Shown piece after piece: positions 38,719 to 51,832 of a DNA stretch of 64,000 nucleotides. The DNA lies in assembly GCF_028389875.1 (NCBI RefSeq), contig NC_084667.1:64582570-64646569 (forward strand), read 5' to 3'. The notes beneath the pieces are model-generated. The model worked only from the letters and a program-made list of their open reading frames with translations, was not told the DNA's origin and made no database searches. Every line of letters begins with the position of its first letter. Position 1 is the stretch's first letter. A program made the translations under genes and the position numbers. Origin of the DNA: Rhea pennata (Eukaryota; Chordata; Aves; Rheiformes; Rheidae).

Positions 38719-41700
38719 CTACATGTCATATATTAAAATCATGTTACAAACCTGATTTTTGATTTAGAAGCAGAGTAAAATTATATGGAGTTTCAAAAAA
38801 ATATTCAAAGAGATCTTTAAAGATTCATTAAAGCGTATGCTTTTGTTCTACCTTCTTTTAACTTCAAAAGAATTCAGACCTGAATTATCCTGTTGCAACC
38901 CTGTTTCCTCTAGACTAGCAACCTGGGAGCAATAGGGATTACAAACTGCTGTTTAGATCTAAGACACAAGAGACCCTCAATTCCTACTCAAAGAATATGG
39001 TAGGAAGAGCATTTTAAGACTTTTCTTCATTTCCCTCCATACCAATACCCAAGATCTTCCCAATTCTCCTAAATTAAAATAATAATAATAATAATAAGTT
39101 GAAAGGGAAAAGAAAAAAAGATTTAGCACATAGGGTGGAAAACCCATGACACGTAGAAAATCTATTTTCTTGACCATGTTTTTAAAACCATTTGTCTCTT
39201 TTCCTGAAATTCTTTTCAGGACTGATGTCTGCCACAATACCTATCAGAAAGCAGTTACTTGGGATCAACAAATGCTCTGTATGTTAAAAAGGAAGACATC
39301 ACATTTGTCAAATATGCTTGCTGTCCTGGGCTGTTGACTGTTTGGGACAGAAATTGTAGCACAGTGACATTGCACTACAATGTACACAGGAGTCATGAAA
39401 TGTGTACAACAGAGTTATGGAAATCTGTAAGGCTTAAACATTCTCCAAGACAGACAAACTGGATTTCATCAGTTATTCTGTTGATTCCATAGATGAATAT
39501 ATGCTTTTTAATGAAGCTTCTTAGAGGAGGAAGAACACGAGAAAGGTCATAAATCTCTGCATATCATACAGCATTTGAAGACTATGAAGCATTGCTGTAT
39601 GACTTTCAAGAAAATTATATGTCTTAAAAAGCATTGGCAGTCTTGAAGAAGCTATGGTATTTGGTCCCCAAAAGCTAAAGAGGAGGAAAGAGAAAGCATA
39701 CTTCAGTTCTGCAAGAGAAAACTCTACCCAAGATAGCCTTTAAGTGAAACAAACAGACAAAAACACTCATAAGAACATTTGTTTCCAGCAAACAAAAAAC
39801 ATGGAGCCAAGCAAGCAATCAGGGCTTCCCATTTCTTTCAGTGGATGGTAATGATATTGCTTGTCATGCACTTAAAGATTGATTATTTGAGCTAGCATTG
39901 CAGAAATTAGGAGAAAGAAGAGGAAAAGCCATTTAGTCAATGCCCTTTTCTCAATGGTACGGGCACTATGGATACTTACACATTCCAGTAAATAGAGATG
40001 CCCACACTAGTAAATACCATGTTATCTCTGAAACATGCAGCAGCACAAACTTCAATAACACAGTGGTGAGCCTAAGCTAATAAAAGTGATTACACATGCT
40101 CCAAGGTCAAGCTAGTATCTCTGCAAGGCACTATTCGCATGGATAGGCCAGCTTGGATTGGCACCTCTACGCTCCATGAAGCAGACCTACACTGTTCAGC
40201 GTAATTAAAAAGCTGACAAGGAAACAAGAAGCTGAGGCGATTCTCTGAAACCAGGGAGGCCTAACCTTAAGGTAGGTGGAAGTGTGACTGAAGGACATCA
40301 CTATCTAAAAGTCATCAACATTACAGGACATTAAGTTTAAGCTGCATAACAGTATACCCATGAGGCCTCTTGAGGTGGGGGATTCTACTGAGACAAACCA
40401 AGAAAATAGTTTAAACTCAGCTGAGGTGCAAACAGTTTAGAGATAACACACAGATTCATAACCTACAATTATGCATTCCTGGAATATTTTTTTTAAATCT
40501 CTTTTGAAATACTAAAAATGAAAGCTAATGGGAATATCAAACTGACAATCCCACTTAAAAAATGTTGATTATATAAAAACATTCCTACTTATATAAGAGC
40601 ATTTTGAAAATATTTTGCAATTAACTGATTCTCTAAGAACTTAACAATGCATTTGGGACTTAGAGTGATTTAGATTTACCGTCTTTGAAATGTTTAGCCA
40701 TACAAATATGATTTTCAATGTTCATGACTCTCCCATGAACAAAAAATGATTTATTTAGAGCAAGAAGAGTCATATTCCTCCTTGGAGGAAAATTCTCTGG
40801 CTTCTTAGAGCTAAGAGCATAGGGGCAAAGTGGCCACAATTATCACTTAATTTCTGTGTTGTTAAACAAGAATGGTCATAACAAGTCAAACCAAAGACAC
40901 AGTTAGCATTCTGTCTAATAGTGGCTAAAAGCAGGCATAAATCTCACAAAACTCCCAATCCAAAAATGGAGGAACAACAGAAAAAAATTGAGTAGGTAAG
41001 AAAATTTCTATGTGACTTAAGGTATTCACCTTGGAGCAACTGACCACACAGGTGTCATTCACGACTAAAAGGCTTTTTCCTATGCCCTACACGAAAAGGC
41101 AATGCTCATCCTGTTGGTCAGAGTCTGATCCGCACACTGGCGCCAGAGAGTAAACAAGTGGTAAGGATACGGCCGCTCCACACTGCTGCCCACAACCTCT
41201 CTGAGTGAGGATCCTACTCAGACAGGTTGCAGAAGCCATCCTAGCTTTGGCGTAACAAATCCTGATGCCCAGGAGAACTGTTCCCCCTTAAATCAGGACA
41301 AAGTTCCACAGAATTCAAAGCTGGATGTCATCTGAAGCAGCACGTGTTTTCTCAGGCCTCTTAGCAACACCATTAAAATCCTCATTTTGCACCTGAAGGG
41401 ATTTATACATAGCAGATACAGTTTCATTGTAATCAAGGCTAGAGATGAAAACTAAGTAGTGAAAAGACTAATGTGCTTTTGAAACAAGCTTTCAGATTAT
41501 CTCATAGAGAGATTTTTTTAAAAAATACTAAGGAGCCAAAGAGATCGCTCCCAGCTTGCTGGTAGTCTGCGATGAAGCCCAGCTTTGTAATTATTGGTTC
41601 AGTAGGCAAACTATTCCTTGCATGCAGAGAAGGTCTGTCTTAATGCTGATGCAGCAAAACAGAACCTTACTTTCCTGCTTTTAGACAAGGAAAACTTAAT

Positions 41701-43606
41701 GAATCCTCTCAAAATCTGTTGGGAGAGGAGCATCGGTGTAGACCCTGCAGACCTATACGAAAACACTGTCAGCCTAACAAACACAAGGACTTATGGAAAG
41801 CTGTTCAGAGAAAAAAGGTGGCATCTCAACATCTTTAAAAAAATAAAAAATCCTGACATCTCGAGTTTTTTGGAGGATTTGCAGGTCTACTGTCTCCAGC
41901 AAAGAACTTTTCAGGAGGAACAGTTTCAGCTTTGCCTGCTTGCTATCTGGTCCTTTCAGAGAAGTAGGTACAGATCTAGTACTGGATCTCATGGAACACA
42001 GCTTTGCCCCATACAGGACAGAAGTTGACTGTGGCTATCATAGGGCATGGTCACATCACAGAAAAGTTAAAAATCAACTTCTTGAGAAGCAGCAGTTTAG
42101 AGTCTTATGTCAGGAACACCCCTGTTCAGGAAGACAGGATTGTTCGGGAAAACAAAACTGGAACCACAAAGTTTGGGGGTTTATTCGTTCTGCTTAGAGC
42201 AAGGGAGAATTTTTTATGCCAGCAGGCAAAAAACAAAAACAAAACCCACATTAAGGATTCAGATGCAAGAAAAAATTTCTACAGATGAGATAATAAGCAA
42301 TTACATGTATTTTTTTTTCCCCCCTATGAAAAACAACTAAGCTATGTTAGAGCACCTTGCATTCCTTGTATAGGTGAGACTATGTACCTGAATCAGCTTA
42401 AACATGGTAAGTTATCATTCGCCAGTGATTAGCTACATCTTCAGAGCAGGAGATGTAGATACCGCTGGCTTCTTTATTACAGCTGCTGGTGTTAGAAGAA
42501 GGAAACATACATTTTACTCCCTCTGCCCCTGTTATTTTTGGTTAGTGAAAAGATAACAAGGATAGCAGCATCACCCCAACAGGCAGGTGTTTAATAGAAC
42601 CAAGTCTTGTCTATGAACAATCACTCCAAGTAATAATACACCCTGGTGATCTCAAACTAGAAGATGTATAATATTTCAAATCTTCTTGGAAGATGCAGCA
42701 CATCATTTAAGATGATATGTTTAAGAACTGGTCAGACAACAGTGGCACTGTACAAATCAAGACTCAAGGCTCAAAAACAAAACCAAAGACAAGTAAATTT
42801 AGGGCAGTTTATTAGGCTATAGGATATTTTTATTCAGGATATTTTGAATATAGAACATCAGCAAAGAATAAAATGCATCCATGAACATATCAACCACATA
42901 GTAAACATACTATTACTTTCAAACAAATTGTGAAGTTTAACACATTAAAGAGCACTCTGACATCTGATTTTAGTTCTTGTCACTTGCCACTTGAATTTAT
43001 CTTTATATAGTATGAAAACCTCTAAGTAGTAGCACATACTAATAAAGTAGCAAAAGACAAACTCTGAGTTTCAAGCAGAGATTAACAATATCTTCCTCTA
43101 CCTTCAACTATTCTGAGGTATATCATCACCATTGCTTTTCAAACCCTGCCCCTACTATGGCAACCAAACATCCTGAAAAGCTAAATCAGCAGGCTACAAT
43201 GCGTAAGGCAGAACCTCTATTGCTGCTTCTTCTCCCATATATCCATATGCCATTTTTCTATATTTGAAGCACTTTGCCCCTAAAACACTAGAAAGCCCCA
43301 CATGAATGGAGTACATATGGTGTTAGGTTCTATGAGACTAGGGAAGTTGTGAGAAAATACAGAAAAAGCAAAAGAGAAGGCGTGAGCCTAACAGAAATAT
43401 TATTGAAAGGATTCTACCTCAGTAAAAACAATCATTTTTATTTTGCACATCTACTTTTGATTTCAGCTTCACAGGGCTAAACACACTGCTTTAAGTGTGC
43501 CTGTTCTGTGATGTCAGTATCTACTACCTAAATATGAAATTTTATTTTCCTAGGTTTCAGTTTGCACTTTCTAACTAGTCAAAAAAAAAAAATCCTTTGA
43601 GTTTAC
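38719..43606 (-). other. TALPID3: TALPID3 intron between exons 14 and 13, 4.9 kb
   Basis: Contains an (AAT)n microsatellite at 39077-39096 and overlapping plus-strand open frames at 41618-42340 that I could not tie to any family. Otherwise no features seen. Confidence 0.65.
39077..39096. repeat. (AAT)n microsatellite
   Basis: Six to seven uninterrupted AAT units. Confidence 0.85.
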
Positions 43607-43746
43607 CTGGGAGAGACCTCTGGAGAGCGATGTCACTCTGCAGCTTCCTTGGGCTGCTTGCACAGCAGGATTTGAAACTGGTTGTGATTCCAATTCAGCC
43701 ATAAGCATTGGCCCATGACTCGCCTCTTCATCTCTAAGAATTTCCG
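43607..43746 (-). CDS. TALPID3: TALPID3 exon 13 of window
   Basis: A 140-base exon, phase 1 in and 0 out, coding r628-r673: AEILRDEEASHGPMLMAELE and ending SCRVTSLSRGLSQ. It has a strong acceptor (tttttctctctcag) and the donor is CAG|gtaaac. A longer open frame with a stop in the other phase also runs across this exon, but only this phase joins both neighbours without a stop. Confidence 0.84.
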
Positions 43747-46718
43747 CTGAGAGAGAAAAATAAGAAGAAAAAAAGAATTCCTGATGAACTGCAGCAATAA
43801 TCTCCCAGGAAGATCATGTGAAGCAGGATGTGGAGCCTTTTCAAGACTCAGCAGTGGAACATACAACGCTAGAGAGTATGATTTCCTCTCCATATACTCA
43901 TGGTGTATCCTTTAAATTGTCCTTGTGCAGAAAAAAAAAAAAATACACATATATATGTCTTTGGAAAAACAAATCAGCTTTATTATCTGTAGACTTCCAA
44001 CATGCGAATTCTTTACAGTAGCTTCAGAGCTGCACAGTTTATCATATCATTATATGCTCAATGAGTTTTATCTTGCATACCGGAAAGAGATTGGAAAGGC
44101 TTCTTCATGAAAATTCTTCACTCTCTTGCGTGTGTTAAAAGAAACCCGGATAACAGTCTATTTTTTTTAAAGAGGTAATTTGCTATATAGCCCAGTGTTT
44201 ATCATGCTTCCGCAGTCTGCAAGCATGTAAAACACCTTTATAAAAAATACCCTGATAGCTCATGAAATAACTTTGCCTTCTGTTACCATACAGAGCCAAA
44301 GAAAGAATTTTAAGTCTAATTAACTGTAATTATTGTTCACTTTAAGACCACATGTGCCGTATTTCGTTTGCAATTTTTTTTTATATCCATGATTTTAACC
44401 ACCAAAAACAAGGATTTATGAAGGACAGACTGATCAGTACAATGCTGTCATATGCTCATATAAGCAACACTTTCTATATCCTACAAATGGACAACAGATT
44501 ACCATAATGCAAATTAAAACTGGTCACAAAACTGAAGGCATTCATAGATACACAGTCCCAAAAATCCCAATAGATATACCTGCAAGTATATTACTCATTT
44601 TGACAGGGAAACTCATACTACTACAAGTAGCTACTGCAAGGTTATATGCTCGACTAGTCAAGGGTTTTAATATGTTCAGAATTACAGACCTTTTACATCT
44701 AACTGGTTTAACAGTTATTTAATTTTACTCCTAAAAATAATTCTTAAATGATCAGGAAATAGCACTAAGAAGTAAACTAAAGGATGTGCAATCTACCCGT
44801 GAAGGATACAAAAGACTTGGAAGAAAAGTAAAGAAAGCACAGATCATTCTCCCTCTCTGCCTGAAAGTATTTTTTTCAGGTTTATCATTAACTTAATTAT
44901 CAAAAGGATGTAAGACAAGATCTTCTGTTCCTCCCTGACATGAAAACATCGTTACCTTGAAAGTAGACCCTACATTTTATACAACTTTGTTTCCTTAGTA
45001 ATGTAAATAAATGCCATGCTCTGTGTTCAGAGGTGGGGAGAAATGGAAGCAAATCAGAACGCAACAGAATTCAGTCTGGAATTATTGCACGTTATTGTAA
45101 GTATAAAACCGTGGTATTTGTCCAGGTCAGCTGTCCTCCTCTGAAAAAATACTACAATAGAAACAATACTACAAGATCTAGAGAAAAAGAGTAAAAAGAT
45201 GACTAGAGAAACACACTACTTCTAGATTATCATTACATCCAGGAACTGATTTTGAAAAGGGTTTGATATTTACAGGACAGGGAAAGAGCAGCCTAGATTC
45301 CATTAAATATGCTTTAAAAATAGGCGGAGAAGAGATACAAATATGCTATGCCAAATATAGTTACAAATAGTCTCTATAAGGAGACATCCCCAAACAGATA
45401 GATTCTCCCATTAATGAGCAGCTTTCAATTCTCCATATGCTCCTGAGCACTGTCGAAAACATACAGCAGATTGTTCTAGATCACTCCTTTATTCCCATAT
45501 CACAGTGTTCCTAATGCTGGCTGCGCTCTAACTACACAGTATTACACGAGTGACATGGAGAATGAGATGGCAGCATCACTTGGTCTTCTGCCCCAGAGCC
45601 CATCCTAACAGATCTGCAAATGGCATTCAGCTAACTACTTCTAATGGAAAGTTTGATGATATATCGCATTCCAGAATATAACTTCAAGGCTGACAGTGGT
45701 TTAGCTGGTTCAAAATGTTAGGTAACAGTGACATATAGGTAACATATGTTAGATAACATATTATATTTCAATTCACTTCCTATTGGTCAAGTGTTAATAA
45801 CATAAGAAATCCTTCTGTTGTGAAAATCATAAATGTGAAGATTAAAAGAAGAGAAAAACATTTTTTTGATCACTTTAGAGACTGGTCTAATATGTTACAG
45901 ACAACTACTCTATTTTAGATGAATCAGTGCAGCCATCATTGTCTTATTACAGCTTAATAATTATTTCAGTTTTGTCTAATTAGACTTTAAAGCATATTCA
46001 ACAAAAGTAGGAGTTTCTACAAACTTGTAGCAGTTTAATTAAGCAAGTACAGAAATGCATTTTCAGAGAAAAATGGGGAAAATGGGGTAGAAAGATGAGA
46101 GAAATGAATGATTTGGCCACAGTCCATTGCTTTACCACAGCAATATATTCCTCCATTACCTTGAACAAGCCGCAATGTGTGCCTCAGCTACCCATCTGGG
46201 AGAAAAAGAATTTCCGTATGTTACAGGAATATTATGAAGCTAAAATATATTACTGACTGTGAGATACTACAGAATTGCTCTGACAGAGTGATAAAAGTAA
46301 TGAGGAGGAATGCTGTGAGAAGACAGAGAGAAGCTGCTGGTCTTGTCAGTGTTAGTATCTGTTCTATGGAAACAGACTTCAAGAATGGTCTGAATGGTCT
46401 GAATCAGACTTAAAAGAATAAAACACATACTTTGCAAGCTGACTTTTGCAGAAGGGAGTGGGTACTTGGAACAATTTTAGTTCAAACTGTAATATATTAC
46501 AGAATTCTGTATTAGCCAAAGAAAAGTGAAGACATGGCTTGAGTTAAACCTACACAAAATGGTTCTCAGAATAGGAATGCTAATCCTTTCATTGCAGCAA
46601 TTGCCTGTATTTAATACAGGAGTTTGAACACACTCTCTGAAACAATTTCAAATACTATTATAGAAAACCTCAGAATATAAGTAAATACCACAGAGCAGAA
46701 ATAACAATCTAATTATAC
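43747..46718 (-). other. TALPID3: TALPID3 intron between exons 13 and 12, 3.0 kb
   Basis: AT-rich. Short A runs only (for example 43930-43942). I see no repeats I can name and no supported open frames. Confidence 0.65.
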
Positions 46719-46896
46719 CTGCACTTTGGGCAAACTGCCCTGGCGACGGAGCACGGAAACTCTGGTTTCTGCTCGCAGAAGTCCGAGTAGTTGGATGCTC
46801 CATATAAACTGACTGTCCCATTAGGATAATCTCTGCTGCTCTTGTCAGCCTAGGTCTTTGACCTTCACTGATCTCCCCAGCACTATCATCAGAATC
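46719..46896 (-). CDS. TALPID3: TALPID3 exon 12 of window
   Basis: A 178-base exon, phase 0 in and 1 out, coding r568-r626. It reads DSDDSAGEISEGQRPRLTRA, then AEIILMGQSVYMEHP and a Ser/Arg-rich end (TSASRNQSFRAPSPGQFAQS). The acceptor is tcctctgtag and the donor is GCAG|gtataa. The stretch EIILMGQSVYMEH is the only hydrophobic piece in the last third of the protein and may be a short binding motif (inference). Confidence 0.86.
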
Positions 46897-48576
46897 CTAC
46901 AGAGGACAGCAACAACAGCAGGTTTAAAAATACAATTCATTTCTTTCAAAAATCAGGCAACATTATCTAATTACAATAACCCTTGAAGCATAAATAAACC
47001 TAGATCTGTACTACTAGCCTTTAAAAAGGAGATTCAAAATTGAAGAGATATCACGTAACTGGGTTTGAAAGACCTATGTTTATCAGTACTGGACTGAAAA
47101 GAATCATTCACAACCAAAGAACATCACTTCTTTTCTTATTAGTGTCCCAAGGTGAACAGAAACAGTTACATTTTTGACAGAGGAATCTCTAATGCTACAG
47201 ATACAGTCACTGCTGCCTGCCTGATCTTGTAACATTTGAAGTATTTAAAAGCTGTTGAATCTCTGCTGTATACATGTCAGATAAAAAGATTCCTTTTTAA
47301 AAAGGTTTGGATGCCTATAGAATGGAGATGTTTCTCTGGATTCTGACTTTCAACTAAGCTGCACAGAAATATTGCTTCTATGCAGGAAAAAAAAACAGGC
47401 TGAATACACACACATTTCACGTATGTGAAAACACACAAGCATGGTGTTATTCTAAGGAAATACTGGCAACATCTACAGGAATATTCCTCACTTATACATG
47501 AGAAGCTATGCTTGTATCTGCCTTACTAGAAGCTGTGAAAGAATTTAGCAGTCTTGCATGGACAGTCAGAGTGGTCTGTGACTATGGGAAATTTGCAAAC
47601 AGCAAATTAGAGATGCATTTGTATTTGGCAGTGTTGACAAGAAAACGTCATTACAATCACAGTCAGACTCAGAGCTGACACTGTAGAAAGCTCTTCACTA
47701 AGTTTATCCATCAGAGCTTGTTAAGCAAAATAAAGACGGGCAAACCAGGGAACAGTTAAGGAGGTGAGTGAAGTTACTAATTATTTAGAGTAAACTGACC
47801 AAGACAGAAGGAAAAAACTGCATATGCATCAGTATAGTCACAAAAAGCAAGAAATTGTCCTAAATAAATGTGTTCATGAATTGTGTTGCAGTAGTCAAAG
47901 TTCACTTCCTTTAAACATCCTTCCAGCTATGTTAGTTTGATCAGATGCCCACTACAAACTACTTTTTTTTCCACACAGAATACCTAGACATCACCAGAAA
48001 AAAAACAACTTTTTCTCCTTGTAATGCAGATAATTGTATTTTTCTGCTAAGTCTGTTTTTTCTGCCAACCTATTATGAATATTTGGGATTTTTGTTCCAA
48101 GATCAGTAACAACAACATATGCAAAACTGCATGTAAACATTTCTGACAACTATTCTTCATACCTCCCCAAAACACTCATCTGGCTGTAAGCGCATGGAAC
48201 TCGTACTGCTAAACATACCACTTACAGTGCCAAAGCGACAGAAAACTTCCCTGGTTTTCAAAATGACAAGACAAATCTGGTATACTTTAACAGTCATGTA
48301 CACAGCATGAAAACTAGGTATGTGTGATAGTACATAGAGCAAACTTGTTTATAACAACACTAAAACTTCCATGTTTTAAAAATATTTAGGTGAGAGCAGA
48401 GCCAACGGAAGTGGGATCAACTTCCAAAAGAGATTAAAGTGGATTAAAGGCCTGTTTCACAGCCAACAGGAAGGATAAGTTTTGATATTTTACATATTTT
48501 TGAATAAGAAAGTATAATTTCAAAATTTGTATGTTTGTTTCACTACTATGCTGCACAGAAAAGGACAGCAACTTAC
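46897..48576 (-). other. TALPID3: TALPID3 intron between exons 12 and 11, 1.7 kb
   Basis: AT-rich intron with no recognised element. Confidence 0.65.
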
Positions 48577-48711
48577 CTCCAAATGGCATATTCCTTCTTG
48601 CGCAGCAACAGGTGCCTGATTTAGTTTGGCAAAGGCAGTCAGGACAGGATCTCTGTGATAGCCTTTATGGGGTCTTTTCACCACTTGCCCTTCACTGGGA
48701 GGATCGTAATC
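48577..48711 (-). CDS. TALPID3: TALPID3 exon 11 of window
   Basis: A 135-base phase 0-0 exon coding 45 residues (r523-r567): DYDPPSEGQVVKRPHKGYHR and ending APVAAQEGICHLE. The acceptor is gtttaaag, with a modest pyrimidine tract, and the donor is the consensus GAG|gtaagt. A basic patch (VVKRPHKGYHR) contrasts with the acidic neighbouring exons. The exon is symmetrical, so skipping would preserve frame. Confidence 0.85.
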
Positions 48712-50291
48712 CTTTAAACAAAGGGTAAAAGTCCAACACATGATCTCAAATTATTCTTTCTTTAATTTGTAATTAAACTATTTTCTTTTACAAAGGAAGT
48801 TCTTACAGTTATCCGCATTCAGAACGTGTCATGAAAATTCAGGCATCTAAAAATAAGCAGACTGTCACACAGCTTTCTCCTTTTTCTAACAGAAGTGAAC
48901 AGCCTGTAAGAGTTTGATACAGAAAATCATAATCCTTTGAGGTGGACAATGCCTATTCGGTCTTCAGGTCCAGAAAGACTGTTAAATTCACACACACTGG
49001 ATGCTTATAGAGATCTGCTGTACGGCTGCTCTCACCAGCAGGGATTTAGCTTCCTCAACCATAGAGAACAGTTTGAAGATGAAGAAAGAATACTGGAAGG
49101 AAATATGATCTACTTGACAAAAAAGAGGGATGAATATCTTAGCAATTAGGCTTTCTAACCTGTTAGGGAGAACTTTAAGCTAAATTCACCTAATAGCAAG
49201 AGTCTTAAGCTTAGAACTTAGGGAAGGAAGTGTTGCAAACAGAAGAGGTATCCAAAGGGCGAGACAGAAAAGAGACTTTACAGTCATGATTAAACAGAAT
49301 AATGTTGTCCTTAAATGTCTATATATTCACATGCAAAGCTTGGACAACAATCAGAAAGACCTTCAAGTTCAGGGCATAGTCTCAGGGCTATCATAAGAAT
49401 GAAATCATAGATATTTGATGGGACAGCATGCATGAGTGGATTATGGACATGTACGGGTACAAATGTTTAGGAAAGGCAGGCAAGGAGAAGAAAAGTGGTA
49501 TCAGTTCAAAGTTAAGGAGTTCCTTGAATGCCCAGACCTCCATGTGCCTGTTGAAGGTCTGAGTCAGGATCAGAGGAGAAAAGAACCCTGTAGACACTGT
49601 GGTCAGGGTACGCTTTAGAGTATCTGAACAATAGGGAGTAACAGAGGAGGCTTTCTACAGGAAATTAACAGCAGTCTGTTGATTACGGGTCCTCATCCTC
49701 ATGGGGAGCATAGTATGACTATGTTTGATATTATCATTTATATGACAGCAACATCCTCCCAAAAGGGTACATGAAGTTGGGGCAGGAGGAGGAAGGAAAG
49801 AGACAGACATGGAAATAACACCTGGGAAACTTTTAAGACAATGCACTAAAGCAGAAGACATATAAAACTCCTCAGTGAAGTTTAAAAAACCTTAACCAAC
49901 TCCAGCTTCAGCAAACCTACTTTAATAATTTAAGCACACAAGCAACCACAAGACAGCTCTAAGTTGAAACAGCTTAGAGTTGTTGAATTTGCTGTTCTAT
50001 TTCATTTTAAGATATCCTAAAACTAGTAACAATAAAAGAGATGAAGATGCTTATTACCTACCTCTCACCTACAGAAGCATCTAACATTCAATTTTATTAC
50101 AAATTAGTTTAGACAATGTGCTTTTTTCTTTGAAGCTCTCCAATTCTAACATTCTTTGCAAACATACAGTTTAAAAGTGTAAGTTCAAAAAGTTTAAATT
50201 TGAAAATGTTTAGTAAAAGGTATCTGATTTACTAAGCTGCCCAAGGTGGACTACTATGCTAAATTCAGTTCCTTGTTAAAAATTTCCTTAC
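48712..50291 (-). other. TALPID3: TALPID3 intron between exons 11 and 10, 1.6 kb
   Basis: About half of this intron is a decayed LINE fragment in the opposite orientation to the gene (entered separately). The rest is AT-rich and featureless. Confidence 0.65.
48930..49760 (+). mobile_element. Decayed CR1-family LINE fragment (5' part of ORF2, endonuclease region)
   Basis: Broken plus-strand reading frames follow the order typical of a CR1 ORF2 start: a LKCLYIHMQSLDNNQKDLQ-like stretch near 49311-49370 (frame shifts follow), then a DGTA-type piece, WIMDMYGYKCLGKAGK (49438-49487), and EEAFYRKL...LILMG (49644-49713), which correspond to the endonuclease strip ending before the metal-binding Asn-containing motif. 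Several stops and frameshifts interrupt it, so it is inactive. It sits antisense to TALPID3 in an intron. Recognition is from memory of the family; the boundaries are approximate, and the part before 49230 is least certain. Confidence 0.6.
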
Positions 50292-50368
50292 CATTTCATT
50301 GGCATCTGCTAATGTACTCGTTAAGCTCTCAGTAAGAGTTGGAAGAGACAGTCCTCCTTCTGCTAAGG
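50292..50368 (-). CDS. TALPID3: TALPID3 exon 10 of window
   Basis: A 77-base exon, phase 1 in and 0 out, coding r498-r522: ALAEGGLSLPTLTESLTSTL and ADANEM. The acceptor is atttttcag and the donor is ATG|gtaagg. It lies between two introns with retrotransposon pieces: a CR1 3' fragment on the transcript-upstream side and a decayed CR1-family LINE on the downstream side. Confidence 0.85.
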
Positions 50369-50540
50369 CTGAAAAATATTTTAAGTTACAAATACTCAAA
50401 AAAAAAAAAAAAAAAGCCACATGAAAGCAAGCTAAGGTCATATTTTACTTTCAAAAAAATTATTTATGGTACCTGCACGAGATAGCTTAAATTATTTTTC
50501 AAAGTTGACCTTAGGACAAAAGAGCAAATTTAATCTTTTC

Positions 50541-50830
50541 ATAGAATCACAGAATCAGTAAGGTTGGAAGGGACCTCTGGAGATCATCTAGTCCAACCTC
50601 CCTGCTCAGCAGAGTCACCTAGAGCATGTTAGACAGGGTTGCATCCAGGCAGGCTTTGAATATCTCCAGAGAAGGAGACTCCACAGCCTCTCTGGGCAAC
50701 CTGGTCCAGTGCTCTGTCACTCTCACAGGGAAGAGATTCCCCCTTACGTTCAGATGGAACTTTCTGTGGTTACTTTTGTTCATTAGTAAACAAATGCTTT
50801 TGTTCAGAGAAGAGAAAAGAATGATGAGGT
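50541..50830 (-). mobile_element. CR1 LINE 3' fragment
   Basis: The plus strand reads atagaatcacagaatc, then gttggaagggacctctggag, gatcatctagtccaacctcc and ctctctgggcaacctggtcc: the reverse complement of the CR1 3' end with its terminal octamer-like repeats. The element is therefore on the minus strand, 5'-truncated as usual for CR1, and moderately diverged. This is the clearest lineage marker in the window (sauropsid, most likely bird). Confidence 0.93.
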
Positions 50831-50838
50831 CTCTTAAA

Positions 50839-50878
50839 TACATGAAATAAAAAATAAATACATGAAATAAAAAATAAA
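50839..50878. repeat. Perfect 20-bp tandem duplication
   Basis: tacatgaaataaaaaataaa occurs twice head to tail without mismatch, directly beyond the truncated 5' side of the CR1 fragment. Confidence 0.9.
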
Positions 50879-51029
50879 AACATGAGCTGAAAGTCAAGGA
50901 ACAAGTTAACACTTGCAGTTTTATCAGACAACGTATGAAATGCAATTCCGGTAGACTAGGAGATAATTTTATAAAGAAAAAAAAATTATCCAAATTCTAA
51001 TTTCCACAAATTTGTTTAGTTAAAGTTAC

Positions 51030-51277
51030 CTCTTGCAGCCGCTATCTGCCCATAGCTGAAGAGTACCTCCCCTTCTGAGATGGGCCTATCTGCAGTTTCT
51101 GTTTCTGTTCCCGTGAGAGCAAGGCTGCTTTCCTGCGTGGACTGCCCAGAACTAACAGTAGTCACAGGTGATGGAACCTGTGGTTCACAAGGAAGTGATT
51201 CCAGGGGCCTGGCTGACAACTGCCAAGATGGTAGAATCAAGGCCTCTGGTTCCTCATCATTAGCCACTGACATTACA
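51030..51277 (-). CDS. TALPID3: TALPID3 exon 9 of window
   Basis: A 248-base exon, phase 2 in and 1 out, coding r415-r496. It begins VMSVANDEEPEALILPSWQL and ends with a better-ordered strip EGEVLFSYGQIAAAR. The acceptor is tacattttag and the donor is GAG|gtaact. The middle is Ser/Thr/Glu-rich (SSGQSTQESSLALTGTETET). The closing SEGEVLFSYGQI motif looks like a short linear element and is a good query for conservation. Confidence 0.87.
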
Positions 51278-51832
51278 CTAAAATGTAAGAATACACATTG
51301 CGAATACTTCAAAACAAGTTGAATGAAAATGATAATGCTGACTAAAATCTTAAAACAACACTGAAAAGAAATAAATTCGCAAATATTTCAAATGGAGGAG
51401 TACAGCATTTTACAGAAGAGCCTGAGAATCAATGTGGTTAAATAATCTTATTAAAGAATTTCTGCTCATAGCTAAAAATTACTGTGTTTTTGCTACAAAC
51501 AACAACTGAGGCAACAGAAAAAAATAAAATGCTAATAACAACCACATGATATGTCATTGTTACTATAGTTACTACCAGCAGGTTTTACAGTACCAGTTTA
51601 CTACGAACAATGGTCAGCAGAACAATGATAAATTCTGTGAAAGGTCCTAATTGCATATTTCTCCCCAAAATATAAATCAAGCAATTCTAAAAAAGAATCT
51701 TAACTTATCACAATGCCTCCTGACACACACATTAAGCACTTCCCTCTACTTACTTTCTGAAGATAAGTGTAGAAAGGGTATACATATTTATTTATTAAGA
51801 AATGAGAAAGTCATGCAGACTGTCAAACTCAC
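51278..51832 (-). other. TALPID3: TALPID3 intron between exons 9 and 8
   Basis: A 555-base AT-rich intron. Nothing else recognised. Confidence 0.75.

Larger units (their letters stand above)
50369..51029 (-). other. TALPID3: TALPID3 intron between exons 10 and 9, 0.7 kb
   Basis: Largely occupied by a CR1 3' fragment in gene orientation plus a 20-bp duplication. A 17-base A run lies at 50399-50415. Confidence 0.7.

Noticed and set aside
43633..43893. 86-codon minus-strand frame across exon 13
   Set aside because: It is in a different phase from the spliced TALPID3 frame and ends in the middle of the exon.
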